Shown piece after piece: positions 54,511 through 62,421 of a DNA stretch of 64,000 bases. Within the stretch, counting starts at the first letter, position 1, and the number at the start of each line of letters is the position of its first letter. The stretch is from Nocardioides bruguierae (GTDB lineage: Bacteria; Actinomycetota; Actinomycetes; Propionibacteriales; Nocardioidaceae). The position numbers and the translations under genes are program-made. The DNA lies in contig NZ_JAMOIL010000002.1 of NCBI RefSeq assembly GCF_023656415.1, forward strand, positions 186,001 through 250,000, in the 5' to 3' direction. The notes below the pieces were generated by a model. The model did not search any database. It saw nothing but the letters and a program-made list of their open reading frames with translations, and was not told where the DNA came from.

Positions 54511-57500
54511 GCCTGCGTCCCCCTCGTGCCGGTGGTGGCCTCGTCCGCGGTGGTGGCGCCGTCCCCGAGGGCCTGCGCCCGTCGGCCGCGCCCGGTCACC
54601 CGGGAGGAGGACTGCCTGCTGCCAGGTCTGCTGGGGGCGGAGCCCAGCAGGGCGACGACCACGCCGGCCGCGCCCAGCCACACCAGGACCTGGCGTCCGG
54701 TGCTGGTCGCCGCGACCGGTGCGTCCACGCCGCTGACCTCCTCCACCCGCCACGCGCGGGTGGTGCGCCCCTCGGTGCTGGCCTGGGTCAGGCCCGGGGC
54801 CGCGTCGAGGACGGAGGCGACGCGGCGGTCGGCGCGGGTGCCGGTGTCGTCGACGGCGCTGAGCACGACGTAGGTGATGCCGAGGTCGCCGAGCGCGGTG
54901 ACGTCCTCGGTGGTGGGGCGCGAGACGAGGCTGGTGACGACGTCGGTCAGTGCGTCGTCGGGCTGCTGGAGGGCGGCGACCTCGCTGCGGCCCAGCGTCG
55001 CGGTGCCGCCGCGGCGCACCTCGTAGACCAGGCCGTCGGCCAGGCTGCCGCGCAGCACGAGGACGGTGGGCACCTGCCCGTCGTTGTCGAGCACCACCAT
55101 GTAGGCGGGCACGACCGAGGCGGGCTCCTCGCCCAGCGCGTCCGGGCCGGCCAGGAACCAGCCGAGGCCCGCCAGCGGCACGAGGGCCGCGACCACGGCC
55201 GCCAGGCCCGCACCGGCCGCGACCAGCCGGTGCCGCAGGCCGCCGTCCGCGGTCTCCTCCCGGTCCAGCAGCGCGCCCAGCGCGCCGAGCCCGGCGGCCA
55301 CGACGAGGGCGGCCTGGAGCACGAGCAGCGGGCCCGCGACCCCGGCGGGCGTGGTCCCGCCGGCCAGCGGCACCTGCACGAGCGAGAGCACGAGCGCGAC
55401 CACCGTCGCGGCCAGCGCCACCGCCCAGGCCCCGGCCACCGCCGCCCGGGTGCGCCGCGGCAGCAGCGCCGCCAGCGCGAGCACCGGCAGCACCAGCCCG
55501 GCGGCCAGGGGCCAGCCGTCGGCGGTGAGCCGACCGGCGAGCAGGTCCAGCCCCGAGGGGGCGGGCGAGGGCTGGACGCCCGGGTCGAGCACGAGGGCCG
55601 CGGGCCCGACCTGGACGAGGGTGGGCAGCCACCACGGCAGGAGCACCGCCAGGGGCACCGCCAGCGCGACCAGGACGGGGCCCCACACCGAGGCGGCCCG
55701 CACCAGGCTCGGGGCCAGGCGCAGCCCGACCGCGAACAGGCCGACGACCAGCAGGAGCGCCACGAGCCAGGTGCTGGGGGCGCCCGCGGTCACGACGGCG
55801 AGCAGCAGCCCGGTGCGCCAGGCGGCGCGCCAGCGCCGGTCCGCCTCCGGGTCGGCGAAGCCGAGGGCGGCGTGGGCCAGCCAGGGCAGCAGGGCACCCG
55901 CGAGCACGGCGCCGAGACGCCCGTCGCCCCAGGCGCCCGACCAGGCCGGCACCAGGGCCCAGGCGGCGGAGCCGACGAGCAGCAGGGGCCGCGGCAGCCC
56001 GCGGGGGCGGACGAGTCGGCCGGTGACCCGCAGGAAGCGCCAGGCGCCCAGGAGCGCCACCGGGGCGGCCAGCACCATGACGGCCGAGACCGCCAGGGCC
56101 GGGGAGGCGGCCAGCACCGCGCCCAGCCACAGCAGCGGACCGACCAGGGCGGGGGCGGGCACGTCGCTGGCGGAGCCGACGTCGTGGACGCTCTCGGTCC
56201 ACACCTGCCACCACCCGCCGAGGGTGTCCGGCGCGGGGGCGAGGCCGCCGCCGACCACGGTGCCCCACGCGTCCCGGCTGGCGACCAGCAGGCTGAGCAC
56301 CAGCACGGTGAGGGCCACGGCGACGGGGTTGGACAGGAAGCGCGCGACGGCGCCGGTGTCGGCGCCGACGTCGCCCTCCTCGGCCTCGGCGGCGGCACGC
56401 TCGGCGGCCAGCCGGCGGGCGGCGAAGGACGACGGGTCGGCGGCCGCGGCCGCCTCACGACGGCGCTCGGCCACGTCCGCGGCACTGCTGAACAGGGCCG
56501 CGAGGAGGTCGGCGACCAGGTCGAGCCCCTGCCGGTAGGGCAGCCACCACGGCGGGAGCAGGGAGCGCACCTGCCCGGCGGGCGCGGTGGCGGCGGCGCG
56601 GCGCTCCTTGTGCGCGGCGCGCATGATCCGCGGCTGGGCGACCGTCGCCAGCAGCGCGGCCAGCTCGTCGAGGGCCTCGCCCGGCGAGCGCAGGAGCAGG
56701 AAGCCCAGCATCCGCAGCAGCGTGCCGAGGGTCAGCCGGACGAGGTGGAACGGCAGGCGCCACCCGCCCCGGCTGTTGGCCAGCAGGACGTAGAGGGCGG
56801 CCCGGCGCTCCGCGAAGTGGGTGTGCCGCCCGGTCAGCGGCGTGCGGCGCAGGCCGCGGTGGGAGGCCTCGGCGTGGAAGACCACGGCCTGCGGCACCAC
56901 GACGGTGGTGTGGCCGCGGGCGGCCGCGCGCCAGCCGAGGTCGATGTCGGAGCCGAAGACGGGGAGCCGGGGGTCCAGCCCGCCGAGCTCCTCCAGGACG
57001 CTGCGCCGCACCAGCAGCCCGGCGGTGTTGACCGCGAGCACCCGGCGCGCGTCGTCGTGCTGGCCCTGGTCGTACTCGCCGCGCTCCAGGCCGGTCTCGC
57101 GCCGGCCCGTGCCGGTGATCGTGACCCCGACCTCGAGCAGGCGCCGCAGGGAGGGGAACTCGCGGTGCTTGCAGCCGAGCAGGTCGGCCTCGGGGAAGTC
57201 CTGGGTGCCCAGCGTCAGCGCCAGCAGCGCGTCGGCCTCGGGGGCGGAGTCGTCGTGCAGCAGCCAGACCCAGTCGACCTCGTCCGCGAGCATCGCCAGG
57301 CCACGGCGGACGGCGTCGGGGTACCCCGTCTCGCGGGGCAGCCGGGCGACGGGCCCGAAGGCGGCCTCCAGCAGCTCGGCCGAGCCGTCGCGACTGCCGG
57401 TGTCGACGCAGACGACCTGGTCGGCCGGGCGGGACTGGCCGCGCAGCGCGTCGATGACGGTGGGCAGCCAGCGCTCGCCGTCGTGGCTCACCACGATCAC

Positions 57501-57614
57501 GCCGACGGCACCGACCTCACCGGCTCCGCCGACGTCCGCGCCGTGGGAACGGGCGGCCGCCCTGGTGGCCCCGCCCGCCTCGTCCGGTCTGGTCGTCTCC
57601 CCCGCTGCTGACAC
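54507..57614 (-). CDS. Large family-2 glycosyltransferase with multi-span membrane domain
   Basis: A 1035-residue enzyme. Residues about 30-270 form a GT-A domain ('VIVVSHDGERWLPTVIDAL', 'VCVDTGSRDGSAELL', 'WVWLLHDDSAPEADALL', and a late 'FGSDIDLGWRAAARGH'), where DDS is the probable metal-binding site. About 12 membrane helices follow from 290 to 1000, with soluble parts in between ('YMVVLDNDGQVPTVLVLRG'). Such enzymes build cell-surface polysaccharide or galactan-like polymer; the sugar is unknown. The GTG at 57614 is preferred because a TACTGT box ends 8 bases before it; a TTG at 57623 is the alternative. It overlaps the DUF5719 gene downstream. Confidence 0.85.
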   Translation of the reverse strand: MSAAGETTRPDEAGGATRAAARSHGADVGGAGEVGAVGVIVVSHDGERWLPTVIDALRGQSRPADQVVCVDTGSRDGSAELLEAAFGPVARLPRETGYPDAVRRGLAMLADEVDWVWLLHDDSAPEADALLALTLGTQDFPEADLLGCKHREFPSLRRLLEVGVTITGTGRRETGLERGEYDQGQHDDARRVLAVNTAGLLVRRSVLEELGGLDPRLPVFGSDIDLGWRAAARGHTTVVVPQAVVFHAEASHRGLRRTPLTGRHTHFAERRAALYVLLANSRGGWRLPFHLVRLTLGTLLRMLGFLLLRSPGEALDELAALLATVAQPRIMRAAHKERRAAATAPAGQVRSLLPPWWLPYRQGLDLVADLLAALFSSAADVAERRREAAAAADPSSFAARRLAAERAAAEAEEGDVGADTGAVARFLSNPVAVALTVLVLSLLVASRDAWGTVVGGGLAPAPDTLGGWWQVWTESVHDVGSASDVPAPALVGPLLWLGAVLAASPALAVSAVMVLAAPVALLGAWRFLRVTGRLVRPRGLPRPLLLVGSAAWALVPAWSGAWGDGRLGAVLAGALLPWLAHAALGFADPEADRRWRAAWRTGLLLAVVTAGAPSTWLVALLLVVGLFAVGLRLAPSLVRAASVWGPVLVALAVPLAVLLPWWLPTLVQVGPAALVLDPGVQPSPAPSGLDLLAGRLTADGWPLAAGLVLPVLALAALLPRRTRAAVAGAWAVALAATVVALVLSLVQVPLAGGTTPAGVAGPLLVLQAALVVAAGLGALGALLDREETADGGLRHRLVAAGAGLAAVVAALVPLAGLGWFLAGPDALGEEPASVVPAYMVVLDNDGQVPTVLVLRGSLADGLVYEVRRGGTATLGRSEVAALQQPDDALTDVVTSLVSRPTTEDVTALGDLGITYVVLSAVDDTGTRADRRVASVLDAAPGLTQASTEGRTTRAWRVEEVSGVDAPVAATSTGRQVLVWLGAAGVVVALLGSAPSRPGSRQSSSRVTGRGRRAQALGDGATTADEATTGTRGTQA

Positions 57615-57622
57615 GATCGGCA

Positions 57623-57628
57623 ACAGTA
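57623..57628 (-). promoter_or_regulatory. -10 box for the leaderless glycosyltransferase operon
   Basis: TACTGT on the minus strand ends 8 bases before the GTG at 57614, and no ribosome-binding site exists. Confidence 0.45.
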
Positions 57629-57691
57629 TCGGTCCGACCCAGCACGGCGGAGTCGACGGAACGGGCTGGGCCCGGGCCCGGTGGAAATGAC

Positions 57692-57719
57692 CGACGCCCC
57701 GGCCGTGGCCGGGGCGTCG
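57692..57719 (-). terminator. 13-bp hairpin terminator of whiB
   Basis: CGACGCCCCGGCC (57692-57704) and GGCCGGGGCGTCG (57707-57719) are perfectly complementary with a 2-base centre. It lies just after the whiB stop codon and before the glycosyltransferase promoter. Confidence 0.7.
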
Positions 57720-57722
57720 ACG

Positions 57723-57977
57723 TCAGACTGCGCGCTTCTTCAGCTTGCGGCGCTCCCTCTCGGAGAGACCGCCCCAGATGCCGAAGCGCTCGTCGTTCTC
57801 GAGTGCCGACTCGAGGCACTCGGACCGGACCTCGCACGTGAGGCAGACCTTCTTGGCCTCCCGCGTGGACCCGCCCTTCTCGGGGAAGAACGCCTCCGGG
57901 TCGGTCTGCGCGCACAGGGCGCGTTCCTGCCATCCGCCTTCGTCGGCGTCCATCTCGAGGAGAAACAGCTCTCTCAT
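57723..57977 (-). CDS. whiB2: WhiB-family iron-sulfur transcription factor (WhiB2/WhmD type)
   Basis: An 84-residue WhiB protein. The four cluster ligands are Cys22, Cys45, Cys48 and Cys54 ('VCLTCEVRSEC'), followed by the turn 'GIWGG' (66-70) and a basic C-terminus 'RERRKLKKRAV'. It has the short N-tail and position (next to fbiA, manC, DUF3499) of mycobacterial whiB2 (Rv3260c), a septation regulator that acts with WhiA-type factors. Upstream (57978-58100) is AT-richer. ATG 57977 follows a purine run GAAAGGGCGGG. Confidence 0.93.
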   Translation of the reverse strand: MRELFLLEMDADEGGWQERALCAQTDPEAFFPEKGGSTREAKKVCLTCEVRSECLESALENDERFGIWGGLSERERRKLKKRAV

Positions 57978-58319
57978 CGACCCGCCCTTTCGACCCGTAC
58001 GACTTGGTCACCAACGTCGGAATCACATCTGGTGATCCGCGCGCCCCCGCTGCTGACACTGGTGGAATTACATGCCTGTCGTACCCGGGCAGTCAAGCCG
58101 TTCGGTGGTATACGGCCCAGCTGGGCCAAATGTGTGACCAAAGTGGCGTCGTCAGGGTATCCGGAGCGTGACACGGACGTTTCGGTCGCCCGGGCGGCTC
58201 ACCCCCACGGGTGCCAGACCGGCCAGGTCCGGATGTCCGGACCAGTCCCCGGACCCGGTCCGTACCGGCCTCGGACCCGGGCGCCACGCCGGGCGACGCG
58301 CTCGGGCACAGTAGGTCCC
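57978..58319. promoter_or_regulatory. whiB-fbiA divergent control region
   Basis: These 342 bases hold no gene. Close to whiB the sequence is AT-rich and contains the inverted repeat ATCACATCTGGTGAT (58022-58036). A GACAC core, like those bound by WhiA, lies at 58053-58057. Towards fbiA the sequence becomes GC-rich; CACAGT (58307-58312) ends 7 bases before the fbiA ATG and may be its -10 box. Confidence 0.45.
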
Positions 58320-59342
58320 ATGGACAGCCCCCTGCGCGCGATCACGGTGCTCTCCGGCGGGACGGGCGGTGCCCGCTTCCTCGAGGGCCTGCTCGCCGGC
58401 GTCCGGGCCGGCACCCTGCCGGGGGTCTCCCCCGACGCCGTCGTCACCGTCGTGGCCAACACCGCCGACGACGTGTGGATGCACGGCCTGAAGATCTGCC
58501 CCGACCTCGACACGGTGATGTACACCCTCGGCGACGGCTCCGACCACGAGCGAGGCTGGGGCCTGCGCGACGAGACGTGGAGCGTGAAGGCCGAGCTGGA
58601 GGCCTACGGCGTCGAGCCCACCTGGTTCGGCCTGGGCGACCGCGACGTCGCCACCCACCTCGTGCGCACCCAGATGCTGGAGGCCGGCTACCCGCTCTCC
58701 GCCGTCACGCAGGCGCTGTGCGACCGCTGGCTGGCCCCCCGCTTCGGCGACGCCCTGCGCCTGCTCCCCATGACCGACGACCGCGTCGAGACGCACGTGG
58801 TGATCGCCGACGAGGCCGAGCCCAGCGGCCGCCGCGCCGTGCACTTCCAGGAGTACTGGGTGCGGCTGCACGCCTCCGTGCCCGCCGAGCAGGTCGTGGT
58901 CGTGGGCCAGGGCGACGCGACGCCCGGACCCGGCGTGCTGGAGGCCCTTGCCGAGGCCGACCTCGTCGTCGTGCCGCCGTCCAACCCCGTGGTCTCGGTG
59001 GGCACCATCCTGGGCGTCCCCGGCCTGCGCGAGGCGCTGCGCGCCACCCCCGCGCCCGTCGTGGGTCTCTCCCCCATCGTCGGCGGCCACCACGTGCGCG
59101 GCATGGCCGAGCAGGTGCTCGCCGCGATCGGCGTGCAGGCCTCGGCCGAGGCCGTCGGGCGCCACTACGGCGCGCGCAGCGAGGGCGGCGTGCTGGACGG
59201 CTGGCTCGTCGACACCCGGGACGCCGGCGCGGTGCCGGGCCTGGAGGCCGCCGGCCTGCGGGCCGCCGCCGTGCCGCTGATGATGACCGACGAGACCGCC
59301 ACCGCCGCGATGGCCGCCGCCGCGATCGACCTGGTCTCGTGA
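58320..59342 (+). CDS. fbiA: 2-phospho-L-lactate/phosphoenolpyruvyl transferase FbiA (CofD)
   Basis: A 340-residue enzyme that joins the activated phospholactyl or phosphoenolpyruvyl moiety to the deazaflavin FO to give (dehydro)F420-0. The N-terminal loop 'LSGGTGGARF' (10-19) and 'VANTADD' (about 45-51) bind the nucleotide and metal; 'GDRDVATHL' and 'VVPPSNPVVSVGTIL' are further CofD blocks. Length and order are normal. ATG 58320 gives the standard start. fbiB follows with a GTGA overlap, so the two are one operon (Rv3261-Rv3262 arrangement). Confidence 0.94.
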   Translation: MDSPLRAITVLSGGTGGARFLEGLLAGVRAGTLPGVSPDAVVTVVANTADDVWMHGLKICPDLDTVMYTLGDGSDHERGWGLRDETWSVKAELEAYGVEPTWFGLGDRDVATHLVRTQMLEAGYPLSAVTQALCDRWLAPRFGDALRLLPMTDDRVETHVVIADEAEPSGRRAVHFQEYWVRLHASVPAEQVVVVGQGDATPGPGVLEALAEADLVVVPPSNPVVSVGTILGVPGLREALRATPAPVVGLSPIVGGHHVRGMAEQVLAAIGVQASAEAVGRHYGARSEGGVLDGWLVDTRDAGAVPGLEAAGLRAAAVPLMMTDETATAAMAAAAIDLVS

Positions 59343-60346
59343 GCGACCCGCTCCCGGGCCTGGCCGTCTGGGCGCCCGACGGCGTCGCCGAGGTGCGGGC
59401 CGGCGACGACCTCGCCGACCTGCTGCTCGCCGCGCTCGAGGGCGCGCTCACCCTGGCCGACGGCGACGTGGTGGCCGTGACGAGCAAGGTCGTGAGCAAG
59501 GCCGAGGGCCAGGTGCGTCACGGCGGCCGCGACGCCGCCGTCGCCGAGGAGGTCGCCGCCCCGGGCGCGCGCGTCGTGGCTCGCCGCGGGGGCACCCGGA
59601 TCGTCCGCAACCGGCTCGGGCTGACCATGGCGGCGGCCGGCGTGGACGCCTCCAACACCGAGGCCGGCACCGCGCTGCTGCTGCCCGCCGACCCGGACGC
59701 CTCCGCGGAGCGGCTGCGGGCGGCCCTGGTGGCCCGCACGGGCGCCCGCGTGGGCGTCCTCGTGACCGACACGATGGGTCGCGCCTGGCGCGACGGGCAG
59801 ACCGACGTCGCGATCGGCGCCGCCGGGCTGCGGGTCAGCGAGAGCTTCGCCGGGCGCGAGGACGCCCACGGCAACCCGCTGGTCGTCACCCTGCCCGCGG
59901 TGGCCGACGAGCTGGCCGGCGCAGCCGAGCTGGCGCAGGGCAAGCTGGCGGCCCGGCCGTTCGCGGTGCTGCGTGGCCGCGCCGACCTCGTGCTGGACGA
60001 GCCCGGCCCCGGCGCGCGGTCGCTGGTGCGGCCCGAGGGCGCCGACCTCTTCGGCTGGGGCGCCCGCGAGGCCGTCGTCCAGGCCGTCGCGGTGCTGCTG
60101 GGATCGCCCGACGCGGACCCGGGGGCGCTGCCCGCGTTCGGCGCCCCGCTGGACGCCGAGGAGCTGCGGGAGGTCCTCTCCCGCGCGTGCGGCGACGCCG
60201 TGACCGTGGACGACGGGCCGGACGGCCTCGGCGTCGCGGTCGCCGACCCGCGGGCACGGCCGCTGCTCGACGTCGTGCTGGCCGCGCACGGCTGGGCGGC
60301 GGTCACCGACGGTGACCGGCGCCTGCGCCTGGAGCCGCGCGCCTGA
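59339..60346 (+). CDS. fbiB: Coenzyme F420-0:L-glutamate ligase (FbiB/CofE), short form
   Basis: A 335-residue enzyme that adds L-glutamate residues to F420-0. The CofE ligase domain (about 1-245) is complete: 'DGDVVAVTSKVVSKAEGQV', 'RIVRNRLGLTMAAAGVDASNTE', 'VTDTMGRAWRDGQTDVAIG', 'LAGAAELAQGKLAARPFAVLRG'. Mycobacterial FbiB is about 450 residues because a nitroreductase-fold domain, which reduces dehydro-F420-0, follows. Here only about 90 residues remain after the ligase, without FMN motifs. GTG 59339 overlaps the fbiA stop. Confidence 0.92.
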   Translation: MSDPLPGLAVWAPDGVAEVRAGDDLADLLLAALEGALTLADGDVVAVTSKVVSKAEGQVRHGGRDAAVAEEVAAPGARVVARRGGTRIVRNRLGLTMAAAGVDASNTEAGTALLLPADPDASAERLRAALVARTGARVGVLVTDTMGRAWRDGQTDVAIGAAGLRVSESFAGREDAHGNPLVVTLPAVADELAGAAELAQGKLAARPFAVLRGRADLVLDEPGPGARSLVRPEGADLFGWGAREAVVQAVAVLLGSPDADPGALPAFGAPLDAEELREVLSRACGDAVTVDDGPDGLGVAVADPRARPLLDVVLAAHGWAAVTDGDRRLRLEPRA

Positions 60347-60349
60347 GCG

Positions 60350-60367
60350 ACCCGCCCCGTGGCGGGT
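60350..60367 (+). terminator. Short hairpin after fbiB
   Basis: ACCCGCC (60350-60356) and GGCGGGT (60361-60367) pair around a 4-base loop; weak but directly after the stop codon. Confidence 0.4.
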
Positions 60368-60405
60368 GCCGGGACGGGCCGCTCAGGTCAGGCCCAGTGA
60401 GACCA

Positions 60406-60425
60406 GGTCAGGTCAGGTCAGGTCG
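60406..60425 (-). repeat. Pentanucleotide repeat (CTGAC)4 over the manC stop codon
   Basis: AGGTC occurs four times in a row on the plus strand, that is, GACCT or CTGAC units on the manC strand. The repeat contains the manC stop codon, so a gain or loss of a unit would shift frame and change the C-terminus. Confidence 0.6.
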
Positions 60426-61516
60426 CCTCGTCCGCCGTCCTTGAGGGCGTTGACGAGTTTCTTGACGTCCTGGGCGCGCTCGCGCGTGGTCACGAGGATC
60501 GCGTCCGGGGTGTCGACGACGACCACGTCGTCGAGGCCCACGACCGCCACGAGCTTGTCGTGCGGCACGACGAGGCCGGAGGTCTCGACCGCCTGGACGA
60601 GGCTCTCCTCGCCGAGCACGACGGTGCCCTCGGGCTCCTCCCCGCCCAGCAGGGTGGCCAGGGAGTCGAAGTCACCGATGTCGTCCCAGCCGAAGGGCGC
60701 GGGCACGGTGGCGACCTTGCCGGCCGCGGCGGCGGGCTCGGCGATGGCGTGGTCGAGCGCGATCTTGGGCAGGTCGGCCCATGCCTGCTCCACCAGGCTC
60801 GGGTCGGCGGCGAGCTCGCGGAGCCGGTCGGCGAACGCGGGGTGCCAGGTGTGCAGCAGGTCGAGGATCGTGGAGGGCCGGGCGACGAACATGCCGGCGT
60901 TCCAGCGGAAGCCGCCGGCGGCCAGGTACTCCGTGGCGGTCTCGACCGAGGGCTTCTCCACGAACTCGGCGACGACGCTGACGCCGTCGTGGCCCGCCAG
61001 CGGCGCGCCCGCGTGGATGTAGCCGAACGCCGAGGACGGGAAGGTCGGCTCGATGCCGAGGGTGACCAGCCAGCCCTCGCGGGCGACGGCGACGGCGGTG
61101 GCCACGGCCGCGGCGAACTCCGCCTCGCCGGTGATCACGTGGTCGGCGGCGAAGGAGCCCATCACCGCGTCGGGGTCCTGGCGCTCCAGCACCGCGGCGG
61201 CGTAGCCGATGGCGGCCATGGAGTCCCGGGCGGCGGGCTCGGTCAGGATCGCCTCGGCGGGCACCTTGTCGAGCTGGCTGCCGACGGCGTCGGCGTGGGC
61301 GGAGCCGGTGACGACCAGGAAGCGGTCCTCGCACAGGGGCGAGAGCCGGTCCCAGGTCTCCTGGAGGAGGGATCGTCCGCTGCCCCTGAGGTCGCGGAGG
61401 AACTTCGGCGATCGTGCACGCGAGAGCGGCCACAGCCGGGTGCCCGCACCACCGGCGGGGACCACGGCGTAGAAGCTGTCGATGGGGCTGGTGGAGCCCG
61501 ATCCGTCGAGGGTCAT
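60413..61516 (-). CDS. manC: Mannose-1-phosphate guanylyltransferase ManC
   Basis: A 367-residue enzyme that makes GDP-mannose from mannose-1-phosphate and GTP. The nucleotidyltransferase motif 'PAGGAGTRLWPLSR' (20-33) and 'SPKFL' (36-40) are standard; 'ADHVI' marks metal binding and 'FVEKPS' the sugar-phosphate loop. The C-terminal beta-helix part contains 'DDVVVVDTPDAILV'. No phosphomannose isomerase domain is fused. It is the Rv3264c counterpart. ATG 61516 fits a leaderless start with the TACGAT box 7 bases upstream. Confidence 0.93.
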   Translation of the reverse strand: MTLDGSGSTSPIDSFYAVVPAGGAGTRLWPLSRARSPKFLRDLRGSGRSLLQETWDRLSPLCEDRFLVVTGSAHADAVGSQLDKVPAEAILTEPAARDSMAAIGYAAAVLERQDPDAVMGSFAADHVITGEAEFAAAVATAVAVAREGWLVTLGIEPTFPSSAFGYIHAGAPLAGHDGVSVVAEFVEKPSVETATEYLAAGGFRWNAGMFVARPSTILDLLHTWHPAFADRLRELAADPSLVEQAWADLPKIALDHAIAEPAAAAGKVATVPAPFGWDDIGDFDSLATLLGGEEPEGTVVLGEESLVQAVETSGLVVPHDKLVAVVGLDDVVVVDTPDAILVTTRERAQDVKKLVNALKDGGRGDLT

Positions 61517-61523
61517 GGCGGCG

Positions 61524-61529
61524 ATCGTA
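61524..61529 (-). promoter_or_regulatory. -10 box for leaderless manC
   Basis: TACGAT on the minus strand ends 7 bases before the ATG at 61516. Confidence 0.5.
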
Positions 61530-61556
61530 GGGGCGGGCCCCCAGCCCCGCGCCCCC

Positions 61557-61562
61557 TATGGT
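61557..61562 (+). promoter_or_regulatory. -10 box for the leaderless TIGR03089 gene
   Basis: TATGGT ends 7 bases before the GTG at 61570 and overlaps an alternative in-frame ATG at 61558, which makes GTG the likelier start. Confidence 0.45.
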
Positions 61563-61569
61563 CGGACTC

Positions 61570-62352
61570 GTGACGACTTTCTCAGCCCTGCTCCAGCGCG
61601 AGCTGCACGGCAACCCCGGCCGCCCCCTCGTGACCTTCTACGACGTCGCCACGGGCGAGCGGACCGAGCTGTCGGTGACCACGTACGCGAACTGGGTGGC
61701 CAAGACCGCTTCGCTCCTCGTCGAGGAGCACGACCTCGAGCGCGGCGACACCCTCGTCGTCGACCTGCCGACCCACTGGCTGGCCCCGGTGGTGCTCGGG
61801 GCCGCCTGGACGGTGGGGCTGCGGGTCGTCCTGGCCGGCGGGCTCGGTGCGGGTCCGCTCGGTGCCGCCGCGGACGAGGCGGACGCCGTGGTGTGCGGCG
61901 CGCCGACCCTGGAGGAGTGGGCCCCGCGCGCCGGCGACGTGCCGGTGCTGGCCTCGGCGCTGCTCCCGCTGGGGGTGCGCTTCCGCGAGCCCGTCCCGGC
62001 CGACGTGGTCGACCTGGGCGTCGCCGTGTGGTCGCAGCCGGACGCGTTCGCCCCCTACGACCCGCCCACGGGCGAGGACGAGGCGGTGCTCGACCCGGCC
62101 GGAGGCCCGGCCCCGACGCAGTCGCAGGTGCTCGGAGCGGCCGCCGCAGGGAGTCTCCTCCCCGACGGCGGCCGCCTCCTGGCGGAGCTGAGCCCGGCTT
62201 CCCCGGCCGGTCTCGGCTCCTTCGTCGAGCCGCTGGCGCGCAGCGGCTCCCTGGTCCTGGTCGCGGGTGCCGACGCGGAGCGCCTGGCCGCCCTCGCGGG
62301 CGACGAGCGCGTCGACGCGTGGCACCCGGCGAGCGGGGCCGGTCGGGGCTGA
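61570..62352 (+). CDS. TIGR03089 family protein
   Basis: A 260-residue protein of the actinobacterial TIGR03089 family, which resembles the N-terminal part of adenylate-forming (AMP-ligase) enzymes: 'TTFSALLQRELHGNPGRPLVTFYD' followed by 'RTELSVTTYANWVAKTASLLVEEHDLERGDTLVVDLPTHW'. The ATP-binding and catalytic motifs of real ligases are absent, and the protein stops before the C-terminal lid, so it is probably not an enzyme. It is divergent from manC. The GTG start is chosen over ATG 61558 because the -10 box covers the ATG. Confidence 0.83.
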   Translation: MTTFSALLQRELHGNPGRPLVTFYDVATGERTELSVTTYANWVAKTASLLVEEHDLERGDTLVVDLPTHWLAPVVLGAAWTVGLRVVLAGGLGAGPLGAAADEADAVVCGAPTLEEWAPRAGDVPVLASALLPLGVRFREPVPADVVDLGVAVWSQPDAFAPYDPPTGEDEAVLDPAGGPAPTQSQVLGAAAAGSLLPDGGRLLAELSPASPAGLGSFVEPLARSGSLVLVAGADAERLAALAGDERVDAWHPASGAGRG

Positions 62353-62377
62353 GCCCCTCCCGGTCCGCCCGACCAGG

Positions 62378-62413
62378 CGGGTCGCGCCGCCCGTCCCCGG
62401 CGCGCGCGACCCG
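62378..62413. terminator. 10-bp hairpin terminator between convergent genes
   Basis: CGGGTCGCGC (62378-62387) and GCGCGACCCG (62404-62413) are complementary around a 16-base loop. The hairpin lies between TIGR03089 and the FG-GAP gene. Confidence 0.5.
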
Positions 62414-62421
62414 TGCTCGGG

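Noticed and set aside
61558..61560. ATG start for the TIGR03089 gene
   Set aside because: It overlaps the probable -10 box TATGGT, and the family starts at the following GTG-TTFSALL.
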